NCBI GenBank assembly: GCA_030837445.1 | Contig: JAUPKM010000016.1 | Coordinates: 1 to 9,294, forward strand | Source of the DNA: Actinomycetota bacterium | GTDB lineage: Bacteria; Actinomycetota; Actinomycetes; S36-B12; UBA10799 | DNA length: 9,294 nt | Direction: 5' to 3' | Shown: positions 1-7,546 of the stretch, piece after piece | Layout: every line of letters begins with the position of its first letter | How positions within the stretch are numbered: position 1 is the first letter of the stretch | Translations under genes and position numbers: made by a program | Notes under the pieces: generated by a model | Seen by the model: the letters and a program-made list of their open reading frames with translations, nothing else | Told to the model about the DNA's origin: nothing | The model's database searches: none

Positions 1-1581
1 AGCCCGAAACGTCAAGTCCACGTGCAGCTGCCCCTCAACCAGGTGGCCCCCGTGGCCAACCTGAACCTATCAAACGCCAACGACGCGCTGCCATCGATCG
101 GGCGCGACTTTGATGCCTCGCAGACATCCCTGAATCTCATCGCGGTCGGATACTCCCTCGGCCTGGCCGCATCGGTGCTCTACCTCGGCGCCCTCGGCGA
201 CCGCTATGGCCGCAAATTGATGCTGCTACTGGGCGTCGCGCTGGCAATGCCAGTGTCCGTCCTGGCTGCCTTCGCGCCATCGGAGAACGTACTGGTGATC
301 GCTCGCATCCTCGGTGGCGTCACCGCGGGGATGGCCTATCCGACCACCCTGGCGCTCATCACCGCCCTTTGGGCTGGTGCCCCTCGCACCCGGGCGATAG
401 CGCTCTGGTCTGGGCTTGGGGGCGCGATTTCTGCACTTGGGCCGCTGGTTGCCGGATTCCTACTGGAGCACTTCTGGTGGGGTTCTGTCTTTCTTGCGAC
501 CTTGCCGTTGGCGCTGGTCGCCTTGGTACTGGCGTGGCTGGCAGTACCCGGACACGCCAACGAGACGACAGATCCGGTGGATAACCGCGGCGGGCTGCTC
601 TCGGCAATCCTCGTCGCCGCCGTGGTGTTGGCAATCAACTTTGTTCCGGTTCCGGGCGCAGAGGTAGCCGTCGCCGTCTCCGCCGTCGTCGCGATTGTCG
701 CCGGGGTTGCCTTCACGATCCGTCAGCGGCGCGCCCGCTTCCCGCTGTACGACTTGGACATCGCCGGTCGCCGGTTGTTCTGGGTGGCCGCGGTCGCGGG
801 CATCATCGTCTTTGGCTCACTAATGGCGGCGATGTTCGTGGGCCAGCAGTACCTCCAGAATGTGCTCGGATATGACACTTTGAGCGCCGGTGCGGCGATT
901 CTGCCCGCGGCGGTCTTCATGGTGCTGGCAGCGCCACTGTCCGCCCGGCTCGTCAGTTTGCGAGGCTCTCGGATGACGCTCCTGATCGGCTACGCGTTCG
1001 TCGGGCTGAGCTTCGTATTCATGCTGGTGTTGTGGCAGGAGGACATCCCTTACTGGAAGGTCGGGATCGCCTACGCGGCCATCGGCATCGGCGTCGGGAT
1101 CGCCGGTACTCCCGCCTCACATTCGCTTACCGGTTCGGTTCCCGTGACCCGGGCCGGGATGGCCTCAGGAACTGCGGACCTGCAGCGCGACCTCGGCGGT
1201 GCCTTCATGCAGTCTGTCCTGGGTGCGATTCTCACCGCCGGTTACGCGGCGGCGATGACGAAGGCGATCTCGAATTCGCCGCAGGCTGATCAGGTCACTG
1301 CGGCCACCGAGAGTCAACTCACCAAGTCCTTCGCCGGCGCAGAGAACACCGCCGAGAGCTATCCGCAGTATGCCGATCAAATCATCGCGGCCGCCAGGGA
1401 CTCCTTCCTCGCCGGCGACAAGTGGGCCTTCAGCGCAGGGATCCTGGGGGTGCTCATCGGTGCTGTGCTGGTCGCCATCTACTTCCCCGGACGGCGCGGC
1501 GAGGGGGAACTACTCGGCCGCTATGAACGAGAGGACGCCGCCAGCACGGCCGGACCCGCGCCGGAGGCGGCGCACCACTAA
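1..1581 (+). CDS. MFS drug/proton antiporter, DHA2-like (5' partial)
   Basis: Inner-membrane exporter that probably uses proton influx to expel drugs or toxic metabolites; the substrate cannot be read from sequence. The frame is open to the left edge, so the true start and the first part of helix 1 lie outside. A GTG at base 22 is only the first in-frame candidate, with no convincing ribosome binding site in the visible bases. Counting from that GTG, MFS motif A is LGALGDRYGRK (residues 55-65), the antiporter motif C region is GGAISALGPLVAGF (133-146), and the PLYDLDI segment (241-247) is typical of DHA2 proteins between helices 8 and 9. About 13 more hydrophobic helices follow. A long polar loop (about 412-468) lies before the last helix (471-488), which fits the 14-helix DHA2 layout. 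A charged tail ends the protein at TAA. The family is secure; the substrate is unknown. Confidence 0.93.
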   Translation, partial: SPKRQVHVQLPLNQVAPVANLNLSNANDALPSIGRDFDASQTSLNLIAVGYSLGLAASVLYLGALGDRYGRKLMLLLGVALAMPVSVLAAFAPSENVLVIARILGGVTAGMAYPTTLALITALWAGAPRTRAIALWSGLGGAISALGPLVAGFLLEHFWWGSVFLATLPLALVALVLAWLAVPGHANETTDPVDNRGGLLSAILVAAVVLAINFVPVPGAEVAVAVSAVVAIVAGVAFTIRQRRARFPLYDLDIAGRRLFWVAAVAGIIVFGSLMAAMFVGQQYLQNVLGYDTLSAGAAILPAAVFMVLAAPLSARLVSLRGSRMTLLIGYAFVGLSFVFMLVLWQEDIPYWKVGIAYAAIGIGVGIAGTPASHSLTGSVPVTRAGMASGTADLQRDLGGAFMQSVLGAILTAGYAAAMTKAISNSPQADQVTAATESQLTKSFAGAENTAESYPQYADQIIAAARDSFLAGDKWAFSAGILGVLIGAVLVAIYFPGRRGEGELLGRYEREDAASTAGPAPEAAHH

Positions 1582-1590
1582 CGGTCGCCG
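1568..1590. terminator. Possible weak hairpin at the MFS stop
   Basis: Arms CGGCG (1568-1572) and CGCCG (1586-1590) pair. After a bulged C, ACC (1574-1576) pairs with GGT (1583-1585), leaving a loop that contains the MFS stop codon. There is no T-run on either side. It lies between convergent genes and could serve both, but eight pairs with a bulge can arise by chance in GC-rich DNA. The rest of the 51-base convergent gap shows nothing else I can support. Confidence 0.3.
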
Positions 1591-1632
1591 ACGGCCCACC
1601 CCACTACCGGATCCATTCGACTGTCGATGCCC

Positions 1633-2703
1633 TCAACTCCCAAGCGATCGTTGCTGCCGGCGGCGCTGGTACATCGCTTCGTCGGCCTCCGAAAGGAGAT
1701 CGTCCAACGAGCGATGCGGGCCAGCACCTATGCCTGCCACGCCAACGCTGACACTGGGTCGCCAGACCTCCTCAGACACGCCTCCGGCGGTCGCCAGTGC
1801 GGCGACCACGAGGGACTCCACCGCGTCCGCCTGGAGGTCGTGACCAATCGACAACACGACAAATTCATCCCCGCCCCAACGCGCGATGACATCGGTGGTT
1901 CGACATGTTGCCCGCAGCGCTCGGGACACCGCAAGCAGCACCTCATCACCGGCATCGTGACCGTGGCGGTCATTGACTTCTTTCAGACCATCGACGTCGA
2001 AGAAGGCGACGGAGAGGCCGTTTCCGGAGCCGGACGCGATTGCGAGCATCTCCTCCCCGAGTACTTCCAGTCCGCGCCGATTCGCCAGCCCGGTGAGGGG
2101 ATCCTGAACGCTGAGTTCCGCCACCCGGGAGACCGACTCGGCCGCTGTATCCAGACTGGATCTTCGCCCGTAGCGGGCCAGCTGGGCCACTAACGTAGCC
2201 ATTGCCATGGCGAACAGCCAGTGCACCAGATCCTGACCGCCGCTGACCTGAATTCCGACGATCCAGGCCACCCAGGCGACTGCGGTGACCGCAACGTTCC
2301 AGCCTGTCGGCAGGATCGCCACCCCGGCGGCGATGACGGCGAGCATTAGATTCGTGGTCTGCAGCGTGTCACCCGTAATGATCATGTGCAGACTCGAGTT
2401 GAGGATCACCACCAACACCACGACGGCGAGCAATGGATTTGCGTACCGCAATCGCGGCGGCCGAAGATACCCAATCAGCGCGAGAATGCCGAGACCGATG
2501 GCGGACAACCCGGCGACCACCGACATGGTGGTTCCCTCCGGGCCTCCCAAGACCATCGGATGGGTCACCGCCAGCACTATGTACAGCGCAGCCACAAAGG
2601 CGCAGACGGGAGCCAAGACCGCGGCCGCGGCACCCGCATAGCGAACCGCTGGGTCGACGGACAGTTCCGCCGTTCGCGCCGCGTTGCGCGCTCCCATCTG
2701 CAT
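1633..2703 (-). CDS. Membrane-bound diguanylate cyclase (about 6 TM helices + GGDEF)
   Basis: Makes c-di-GMP from two GTP, with the catalytic domain in the cytosol. The N-terminal part (about residues 22-176) has some six hydrophobic segments (22-46, 60-80, 89-109, 117-132, 135-152, 160-176) that match no sensor domain I can name. A short linker leads to the GGDEF domain (about 198-350). It keeps DPLTGLANRR (201-210), the metal/substrate segment FDVDGLKEVND (235-245, D236), the signature GGDEF (277-281) and the inhibitory I-site RTTD (268-271) five residues before it. It should therefore be an active enzyme under product control. The start at 2703 is preceded by GGGAGGT; a second in-frame ATG two codons later would have a longer spacer from the same site and may be the real one. 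The gene lies 12 bases behind the PAS-GGDEF gene, so the two are probably one operon. Confidence 0.93.
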   Translation of the reverse strand: MQMGARNAARTAELSVDPAVRYAGAAAAVLAPVCAFVAALYIVLAVTHPMVLGGPEGTTMSVVAGLSAIGLGILALIGYLRPPRLRYANPLLAVVVLVVILNSSLHMIITGDTLQTTNLMLAVIAAGVAILPTGWNVAVTAVAWVAWIVGIQVSGGQDLVHWLFAMAMATLVAQLARYGRRSSLDTAAESVSRVAELSVQDPLTGLANRRGLEVLGEEMLAIASGSGNGLSVAFFDVDGLKEVNDRHGHDAGDEVLLAVSRALRATCRTTDVIARWGGDEFVVLSIGHDLQADAVESLVVAALATAGGVSEEVWRPSVSVGVAGIGAGPHRSLDDLLSEADEAMYQRRRQQRSLGS

Positions 2704-2706
2704 CTG

Positions 2707-2713
2707 ACCTCCC
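2707..2713 (-). promoter_or_regulatory. Ribosome binding site of the membrane cyclase
   Basis: On the minus strand GGGAGGT fills most of the 12-base gap between the stop of the upstream PAS-GGDEF gene and the ATG at 2703. The spacer is about 3 bases to that ATG and about 9 to the next in-frame ATG (2697), so the site favours the second one slightly. No promoter fits in the gap, which supports co-transcription. Confidence 0.6.
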
Positions 2714-2715
2714 GG

Positions 2716-4902
2716 CTACCGGTGACTCGTCGAAGCCACGTCGGAGGGATCCAGCTCGACTCGATCCCCACCCGCGCGCTTAGCGCGGTACATAGCCCGG
2801 TCTGCCCGTGCGATCAACACGTCCACAGTGTCACCATCGGCCATCAACGTAACGCCCACGCTCGCCCCGGATCGGATGTTCGCCGCAGAATGCACCAGCG
2901 GACGCCCAATCTCCTTTCGCACCTGCTCTGAGACTTCGATTGCCTCGGCGGCGTCGGCAACACCGACCAGCACGATCAGCAGTTCGTCGCCACCGAACCG
3001 AGACACCAGATCGCCCACCCGGACAACCGCCCGCACTCGGTTGGCGATCTCCCGCAACAAGGCGTCCCCTGCCGCGTGCCCGTACGTGTCATTGACCTGC
3101 TTGAAATCATCCAGGTCACAGAATGCGATGGCGACCCCGCCAGCGGGCCGCCGTGGTCCACCGAGAAGATGCTCAAGCAGGGAGAATGTCTCCCGCCGGT
3201 TCAGCAGACCAGTCAATTCGTCAGTTCTGGCCTGTCGCTGCAGAGCCTGCTCCGCTGCCACCATCTGGTCGACCACCCGCAGCGCCAACACCACCCCATC
3301 TTGCTGGCCGGTGTCGTCGACAAAGGGCCGCGCCTGCACGTCCACCCAGTGATAGTCCCCGCTCTTGGCACGCACCCGAAATCGGACAGTGTCGCTGCTA
3401 CCAGTTGTGACCACTGCGCGGGACCGCTCGAGCGCCCACAGATCCTCGGGGTGCAACAGCGTCGTCATGTCCACCCCAATCAGATCCTCCCGGCTCCAGC
3501 CGAGGGCCTCCGTCGTGGACGGTGAGACCCAGACTCCGTGCTGCTCTCGGGTGTGAACGACGACATCCGAGGAGTTCTCTGCCAGCAGTCGATACTGCTC
3601 CTCGGAGGCAGCCAACTGCTCGCCCGCTCGATGTCGTTCGGTCACATCCCGCCAGGTGTAGCTGAGACTGTCCCCCACCCGGATGGCACGGATGTCGTAG
3701 CGGCGCTCACTGGCGATGATTTCGTTGGGGTAGCAGTAGTCGTCCAGGATCAGCGGATCACCGGACTCGACAGCTTCCGCGTACATCCGAAGCAAACCTT
3801 CCCCGGCATGACCCGGCAGGAGGTCGAGTAGTCGCATCCCCACCAATTCGTCATGGCTGATCCGGTTGTACTCGCACGCGGCCTGATTGGCGTCCGAGTA
3901 GATGAAATCGACGATTTCACCGTGGTCGTCCCGGACGGCCGTGAGAAGGACATGAGGATCCAACAGGGAATCCAGAGTTGCCTGCAACCGCGCTCGGTCC
4001 ACGGCGACGACCGAGTTGGCGCGCACCAACTCGTCAACGTCGTGCAACGCGCCGGCAGTACCCTCCTCCCCCACAAGACGGCGACCGCTCCACTCCATCC
4101 AGCGGTAGTCCCCATCCTTGGTTCGAACTCGAAGCAGGAGGCCTTCGTCGGTTGCAGGCGCAGCACCGTCACTCTTCAGCTCTCGCATCCGAGCGTCTGC
4201 CCGAGGACGGTCGGTCGGGTGAAGGAAATCATCGAGCTCGCACTCCAGTACCTCCGCCACGGACCAGCCGAGGCTGTGCTCCACAGACGGCGCGATCCAG
4301 GAAATGCGCTCCACCGCGTCGGCGGTGTAGATCACGTCTGAGGCCAGTTCGGAGAGCCACTGGAATCGCCGATCCCTACGCTCGAGCTCCTTCCGCGTCT
4401 CGACCTGCTCGGTTGCGTCGACAACCTGGCAGACTACGCAGTCCAGTTTGCCCGCCTCGTCGAGAACCGCGGTCGCGGACAGGTCGCCCCAGACTTCGCC
4501 GCCGCCCCGGCGATGGAATCGCTTGCGGATGCGGAAAGAGGGGATCTCGCCGGCCAACAAGGCGGCTACCAGGGGTTGGTCGACGTCGGCATCCGCGGCG
4601 TGGGTCAGGCCCGCCCAGGTGCAACCTCGCAGTGCGTCGCTGTCATAGTCAAGTAGATCGCAGAGCGCCTGGTTCACCTCGAGTACGATTCCGGCCGGCG
4701 ACCAGCTGCACATCGCGACGGCAGACAATTCCATGACCCGCTGCAACAACCGTCGATCCTGCAATGGTGCCTCGTCTCCGGCTGTGGTGCCCAACTGGCG
4801 GGCACCGACGGATTCCCGGCCTCCCTCCGAACCGCCGTCCTCCGTCGCCATTTCCCTCCCAGGAACACCGGGCCGGATGCGATTCGTCCCGCAGCCAGCC
4901 AT
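2716..4902 (-). CDS. Multi-PAS sensor diguanylate cyclase (4 PAS-like + GGDEL-type GGDEF)
   Basis: Soluble sensor enzyme expected to make c-di-GMP in response to signals bound by PAS domains; no transmembrane segment is visible. Order in 728 residues: PAS-like 1 (about 51-172), PAS 2 (176-298), PAS 3 (306-424), PAS 4 (433-549), then GGDEF (556-718). PAC-type strands such as DYRWMEW (265-271) and DYHWVDV (516-522) mark PAS 2 and PAS 4. The catalytic domain has DELTGLLNRR (561-570), CDLDDFKQVND (595-605, D596) and the I-site RVGD (628-631). Its signature reads GGDEL (637-641), with Leu for the usual Phe; the metal and GTP residues are kept, so activity is likely. There is no EAL domain. The start at 4902 has a modest AGGT upstream; M18 (base 4851) follows GGGAGG very closely and is an alternative. 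Ligands of the PAS domains are unknown. Confidence 0.93.
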   Translation of the reverse strand: MAGCGTNRIRPGVPGREMATEDGGSEGGRESVGARQLGTTAGDEAPLQDRRLLQRVMELSAVAMCSWSPAGIVLEVNQALCDLLDYDSDALRGCTWAGLTHAADADVDQPLVAALLAGEIPSFRIRKRFHRRGGGEVWGDLSATAVLDEAGKLDCVVCQVVDATEQVETRKELERRDRRFQWLSELASDVIYTADAVERISWIAPSVEHSLGWSVAEVLECELDDFLHPTDRPRADARMRELKSDGAAPATDEGLLLRVRTKDGDYRWMEWSGRRLVGEEGTAGALHDVDELVRANSVVAVDRARLQATLDSLLDPHVLLTAVRDDHGEIVDFIYSDANQAACEYNRISHDELVGMRLLDLLPGHAGEGLLRMYAEAVESGDPLILDDYCYPNEIIASERRYDIRAIRVGDSLSYTWRDVTERHRAGEQLAASEEQYRLLAENSSDVVVHTREQHGVWVSPSTTEALGWSREDLIGVDMTTLLHPEDLWALERSRAVVTTGSSDTVRFRVRAKSGDYHWVDVQARPFVDDTGQQDGVVLALRVVDQMVAAEQALQRQARTDELTGLLNRRETFSLLEHLLGGPRRPAGGVAIAFCDLDDFKQVNDTYGHAAGDALLREIANRVRAVVRVGDLVSRFGGDELLIVLVGVADAAEAIEVSEQVRKEIGRPLVHSAANIRSGASVGVTLMADGDTVDVLIARADRAMYRAKRAGGDRVELDPSDVASTSHR

Positions 4903-4929
4903 CGCGACCTGATCGACCGCGCCCCAGCC

Positions 4930-4935
4930 AGCCTA
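4930..4935 (-). promoter_or_regulatory. Candidate -10 element for the cyclase operon
   Basis: TAGGCT on the minus strand matches the actinobacterial TAnnnT pattern and lies 27 bases before the ATG at 4902, just past the hairpin at 4945-4983. No TTGAC-like -35 is found at the usual spacing, since that position falls inside the hairpin. It is a plausible position with weak sequence support. Confidence 0.25.
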
Positions 4936-4944
4936 CCGACCGAA

Positions 4945-4983
4945 CTCCCCTCGATGCCGCCGCAGCCGCGGGGTCGAGGGGAG
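4945..4983 (-). terminator. Strong GC-rich hairpin terminator after the ABC permease gene
   Basis: Perfect 10-base arms CTCCCCTCGA (4945-4954) and TCGAGGGGAG (4974-4983) pair. Inside them, after one wobble and one mismatch, CCGC (4957-4960) pairs with GCGG (4968-4971) around a 7-base loop. It begins 27 bases beyond the permease stop codon in the direction of transcription. No T-run follows, which is common for intrinsic terminators proposed in actinobacteria. It separates the ABC operon from the cyclase pair. The palindrome could also be a protein-binding site for the cyclase operon. Confidence 0.7.
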
Positions 4984-5010
4984 CAGTCAGCGCCTCGCGC
5001 ACGTCTGGCG

Positions 5011-6594
5011 TTAGGCACACAGATCCCGAGTGCGCCACCGAGCGAGGCCGGCGACGGCGAGAGCGGCGACGACCAGCACGAGCAGCGCCAGGCCGCCCGC
5101 AGCCCAACTGCCGCCAGGCAAGCTTGGGCTATGTGCGAAGGGCGACAGGTTCAACAGCCAGTCGGGCAGCTGCCAGAGTTTCCCGAACTCGGCCAGCAGG
5201 ATGCAGGCTAGGAGCACGCCCCAGCCGGCGACCACCCATCTCGGCCGCCACCCGAACAGGAACACCACCACCGCAGACAGCACCCAGGCCGCAGGTATCT
5301 GAGCCGCGCACGCCCCGACCAAGCGCACCACCTCGGCAGCCACCGCGTGTACCGCCAGCCCATGCGCGAGACCGATCATGGCGCCCGCAGTCAGCAGGAT
5401 GGCGGCAACTCCGACCATCGCGAGGACGATGTGTCCAGCTGCCCAGCGAATCCTGGCGGTCGGACTCGAAAGGAGAAGTTCGACATGTCCGCTGACCTCC
5501 TCGGAACGCAGCCTGGCGGTGGCCGCGACCGCGTAGGCCGCCACGATCGCCCCCAGCAGCCCGACCTCAGCGGCGAGAAATGCGTCGGTCACACCCTGCT
5601 CACCCCCGAGCAAGGCCAGATAGCGGCGCAGCTGCGCGGATTCGAGAAGCCCGGTCACGTTGTTGACGATGCTGCCCAAGATCAATCCCAGCAGGGCGGC
5701 CCCGACGACCCAAGCGGCCAGCATGCCGCGCTGCAACCGCCAGGCGAGACCGAGGGCCCCGCCAACCCGACCCGTGGCGGAACCCGGTCGATCCGGCAGC
5801 AGCCCGAAACCGAGATCCCGCCGGGATCGCAGCCCGAAGGCCACGGATGCGGAAATGGCCGCGGCAGCAAGTGGCAACAGTGCCACCTGCCAGCGGTCCC
5901 CGGCGAACGGTCGGATCTGCTGACACCAGCCGATCGGGGACAGCCAGGACACCCAGCCAGGATCCCCGGCCGTGACGTCGCCGACCGCGCGAAACACGTA
6001 CGCCAACCCGACGGCGGCCATTCCCAGACCCACCGCTGCGCGGGCCGACGTGGTCAGTTGCGCTATCAGCCCGGCGATCGCGCTGAAGACGATGCCACTA
6101 AGGGCCCATCCCAGACCAAAGGCAGCGGCGCCGGATATCGGCAACCCCGCCAGCCCCAATCCGACGGCGGTGACGACGCCCAGCACGATACTTCCCAGGG
6201 CACCTGTGAGCATTGCCGCGGCAAGAGCCGCTGATCGCCCAACTGCGCCGGCACCGACGAGTTCGAGCCGACCGGCCTCCTCTTCTGCCCGCGAGTGACG
6301 GATCACGACGAAGACAAACAGGATCGCCACCATCGTCGACCCGAACGCAGTGAGTTTGATCAGGGAGAGCGCCCCGATCGAGGTCGGGTCGTACACCTTG
6401 CCGTAGAGGGCCACCAGGGCTGCAGTGGCGTTGATGTTCTCGGCTGCGGTGGACAGCGAGGCCGGCGTCGGGTACATCCCTTCCGTCGCCGTCACCGAGA
6501 ACACCGCCGTCGCGGCCAAGCCAAGAATCCAGACCGGCAACAGGATTCGGTCCCGACGCAGCGCGAATCGCCACAACACCCAGGTACCGGTCAT
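5011..6594 (-). CDS. ABC-2 type exporter, fused double permease
   Basis: Membrane subunit of an ABC exporter, 527 residues, about twice the size of a simple ABC-2 permease. It resembles the large single-chain permeases annotated as exporters of polyketide antibiotics or tetracycline-type drugs. It has about 12 hydrophobic helices and an internal repeat. RAEEEAGRLEL (102-112) recurs as RSEEVSGHVELLLSSP (363-378), each followed by a long hydrophobic stretch. WLSPIGW (217-223) recurs as LNLSPFAH (481-488). The acidic-Gly-x-x-Glu-Leu segments lie on the cytosolic side and are likely contacts for the ATPase; that is inference. The ATG overlaps the stop of the ATPase gene as ATGA, so translation is probably coupled. 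One permease chain plus two ATPase subunits would make a complete pump. The substrate is unknown. Confidence 0.93.
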   Translation of the reverse strand: MTGTWVLWRFALRRDRILLPVWILGLAATAVFSVTATEGMYPTPASLSTAAENINATAALVALYGKVYDPTSIGALSLIKLTAFGSTMVAILFVFVVIRHSRAEEEAGRLELVGAGAVGRSAALAAAMLTGALGSIVLGVVTAVGLGLAGLPISGAAAFGLGWALSGIVFSAIAGLIAQLTTSARAAVGLGMAAVGLAYVFRAVGDVTAGDPGWVSWLSPIGWCQQIRPFAGDRWQVALLPLAAAAISASVAFGLRSRRDLGFGLLPDRPGSATGRVGGALGLAWRLQRGMLAAWVVGAALLGLILGSIVNNVTGLLESAQLRRYLALLGGEQGVTDAFLAAEVGLLGAIVAAYAVAATARLRSEEVSGHVELLLSSPTARIRWAAGHIVLAMVGVAAILLTAGAMIGLAHGLAVHAVAAEVVRLVGACAAQIPAAWVLSAVVVFLFGWRPRWVVAGWGVLLACILLAEFGKLWQLPDWLLNLSPFAHSPSLPGGSWAAGGLALLVLVVAALAVAGLARWRTRDLCA

Positions 6595-7505
6595 TGGGCG
6601 CCATCCGAATAGTGGCGCAGAAACAACTCCTCCAGGGTCGGTGGCCGACTGTCCAGCGAGGACAGTCCTGCCCCGGAGAGGGCCGACATCAGTGCGGCCA
6701 TCCCTACGGGCTCCACCTGCACGGTCACCCGCGAGCCTGCCACCCGAAGGTCGTGTACTCCTCGGATGCTCGCCAGATCTGCCGGCACCTGGTCCACGTG
6801 CGCCGTCACCTCCGTGCGGGTCAGGTGGCGCAGCTCGGCCAAGCTGCCGGTTTCGACGACGACACCGGCCCGGATGATGCTGACACGGTCGCTTAGCGCC
6901 TCTGCCTCGCTGAGGATGTGGGAACTCAGCAGGACAGTCTTCCCAGCGGCGCGAATGTCGGAGATGCAGTCCTTGAACACTGCCTCCATCAACGGATCCA
7001 GCCCGGCTGTGGGTTCATCGAGCAAGTAGAGGTCGACGTCGGCGGCCAAAGCCGCGATCAGCGCCACCTTTTGCCGATTGCCCTTGGAATAGGATCGGCT
7101 CCTCTTCCTGGGGTCGAGTTCGAATCGATCGATCAAGTCCGCGCGGCGATGGCGATCCAACCCACCGCGTAGCCGACCCAGCAGATCGATCACCTCACCA
7201 CCGGTGAGGTTGGGCCACAACGACACGTCGCCGGGAACGTAGGCAAGCCTGCGGTGCAACGCGACTGTGTCGCGCCATGGATCCAGGCCAAGCGCGGACA
7301 TGGATCCGGCGTTTGCGTGCAGCAACCCCAGCAGAATGCGCAGGGTCGTGGTCTTGCCCGAACCATTTGGGCCGAGGAAAGCGTGCACCTCCCCGCGGCG
7401 CACCCGCAGGTCCAATCCGTTGAGCACGTTGGTGCGGCCGAACCTCTTGACTACTCCCGCAACCTCGACCACCAGGTCGGGATCACCAACTTCTGATCGG
7501 TCCAT
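6591..7505 (-). CDS. ABC exporter ATP-binding subunit
   Basis: Cytosolic ATPase that drives the permease encoded directly downstream; the genes overlap by four bases. In 304 residues, Walker A is GPNGSGKTT (45-53), Walker B with D-loop is YLLDEPTAGLD (160-170), and the switch His is H196 in SSHILSEAE. The signature is SKGNRQK (140-146) instead of LSGGQ. The place of the usual Q-loop glutamine reads YVPGD (89-93). Both variants are familiar to me from CcmA-like drug-exporter ATPases, so the protein should be active. The C-terminal 80 or so residues form the extra domain found in this family, ending in PTLEELFLRHY. The start at 7505 has AAGG with a short spacer; the site is weak. It lies 102 bases after pap and could share its transcript. 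Confidence 0.95.
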   Translation of the reverse strand: MDRSEVGDPDLVVEVAGVVKRFGRTNVLNGLDLRVRRGEVHAFLGPNGSGKTTTLRILLGLLHANAGSMSALGLDPWRDTVALHRRLAYVPGDVSLWPNLTGGEVIDLLGRLRGGLDRHRRADLIDRFELDPRKRSRSYSKGNRQKVALIAALAADVDLYLLDEPTAGLDPLMEAVFKDCISDIRAAGKTVLLSSHILSEAEALSDRVSIIRAGVVVETGSLAELRHLTRTEVTAHVDQVPADLASIRGVHDLRVAGSRVTVQVEPVGMAALMSALSGAGLSSLDSRPPTLEELFLRHYSDGAQ

Positions 7506-7546
7506 AACCCTTGTCTAGCCCACCGCACCGACGTTTTCGCGTCCCG

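Noticed and set aside
1582..1632. A proper bidirectional terminator between the convergent MFS and cyclase genes
   Set aside because: No long stem and no T-run are present; only the weak bulged hairpin at the MFS stop could be listed, with low confidence.
1627..2931. Plus-strand open frames opposite the membrane cyclase gene
   Set aside because: Their translations are low-complexity and match no family pattern, while the minus-strand frame carries a full GGDEF domain with all its motifs.
3978..5495. Long plus-strand open frames (about 240-250 codons) across 3978-4736 and 4764-5495
   Set aside because: They are very rich in Arg, Pro and Ser, lie antisense to the well-supported PAS-GGDEF and permease genes, and show no domain. 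This is the usual by-product of GC-rich coding DNA.
5347..6234. A 295-codon plus-strand frame antisense to the permease
   Set aside because: It is rich in Gly, Gln, Arg and Asp with no hydrophobic core pattern or motif, and the permease frame on the other strand has clear helices and an internal repeat.
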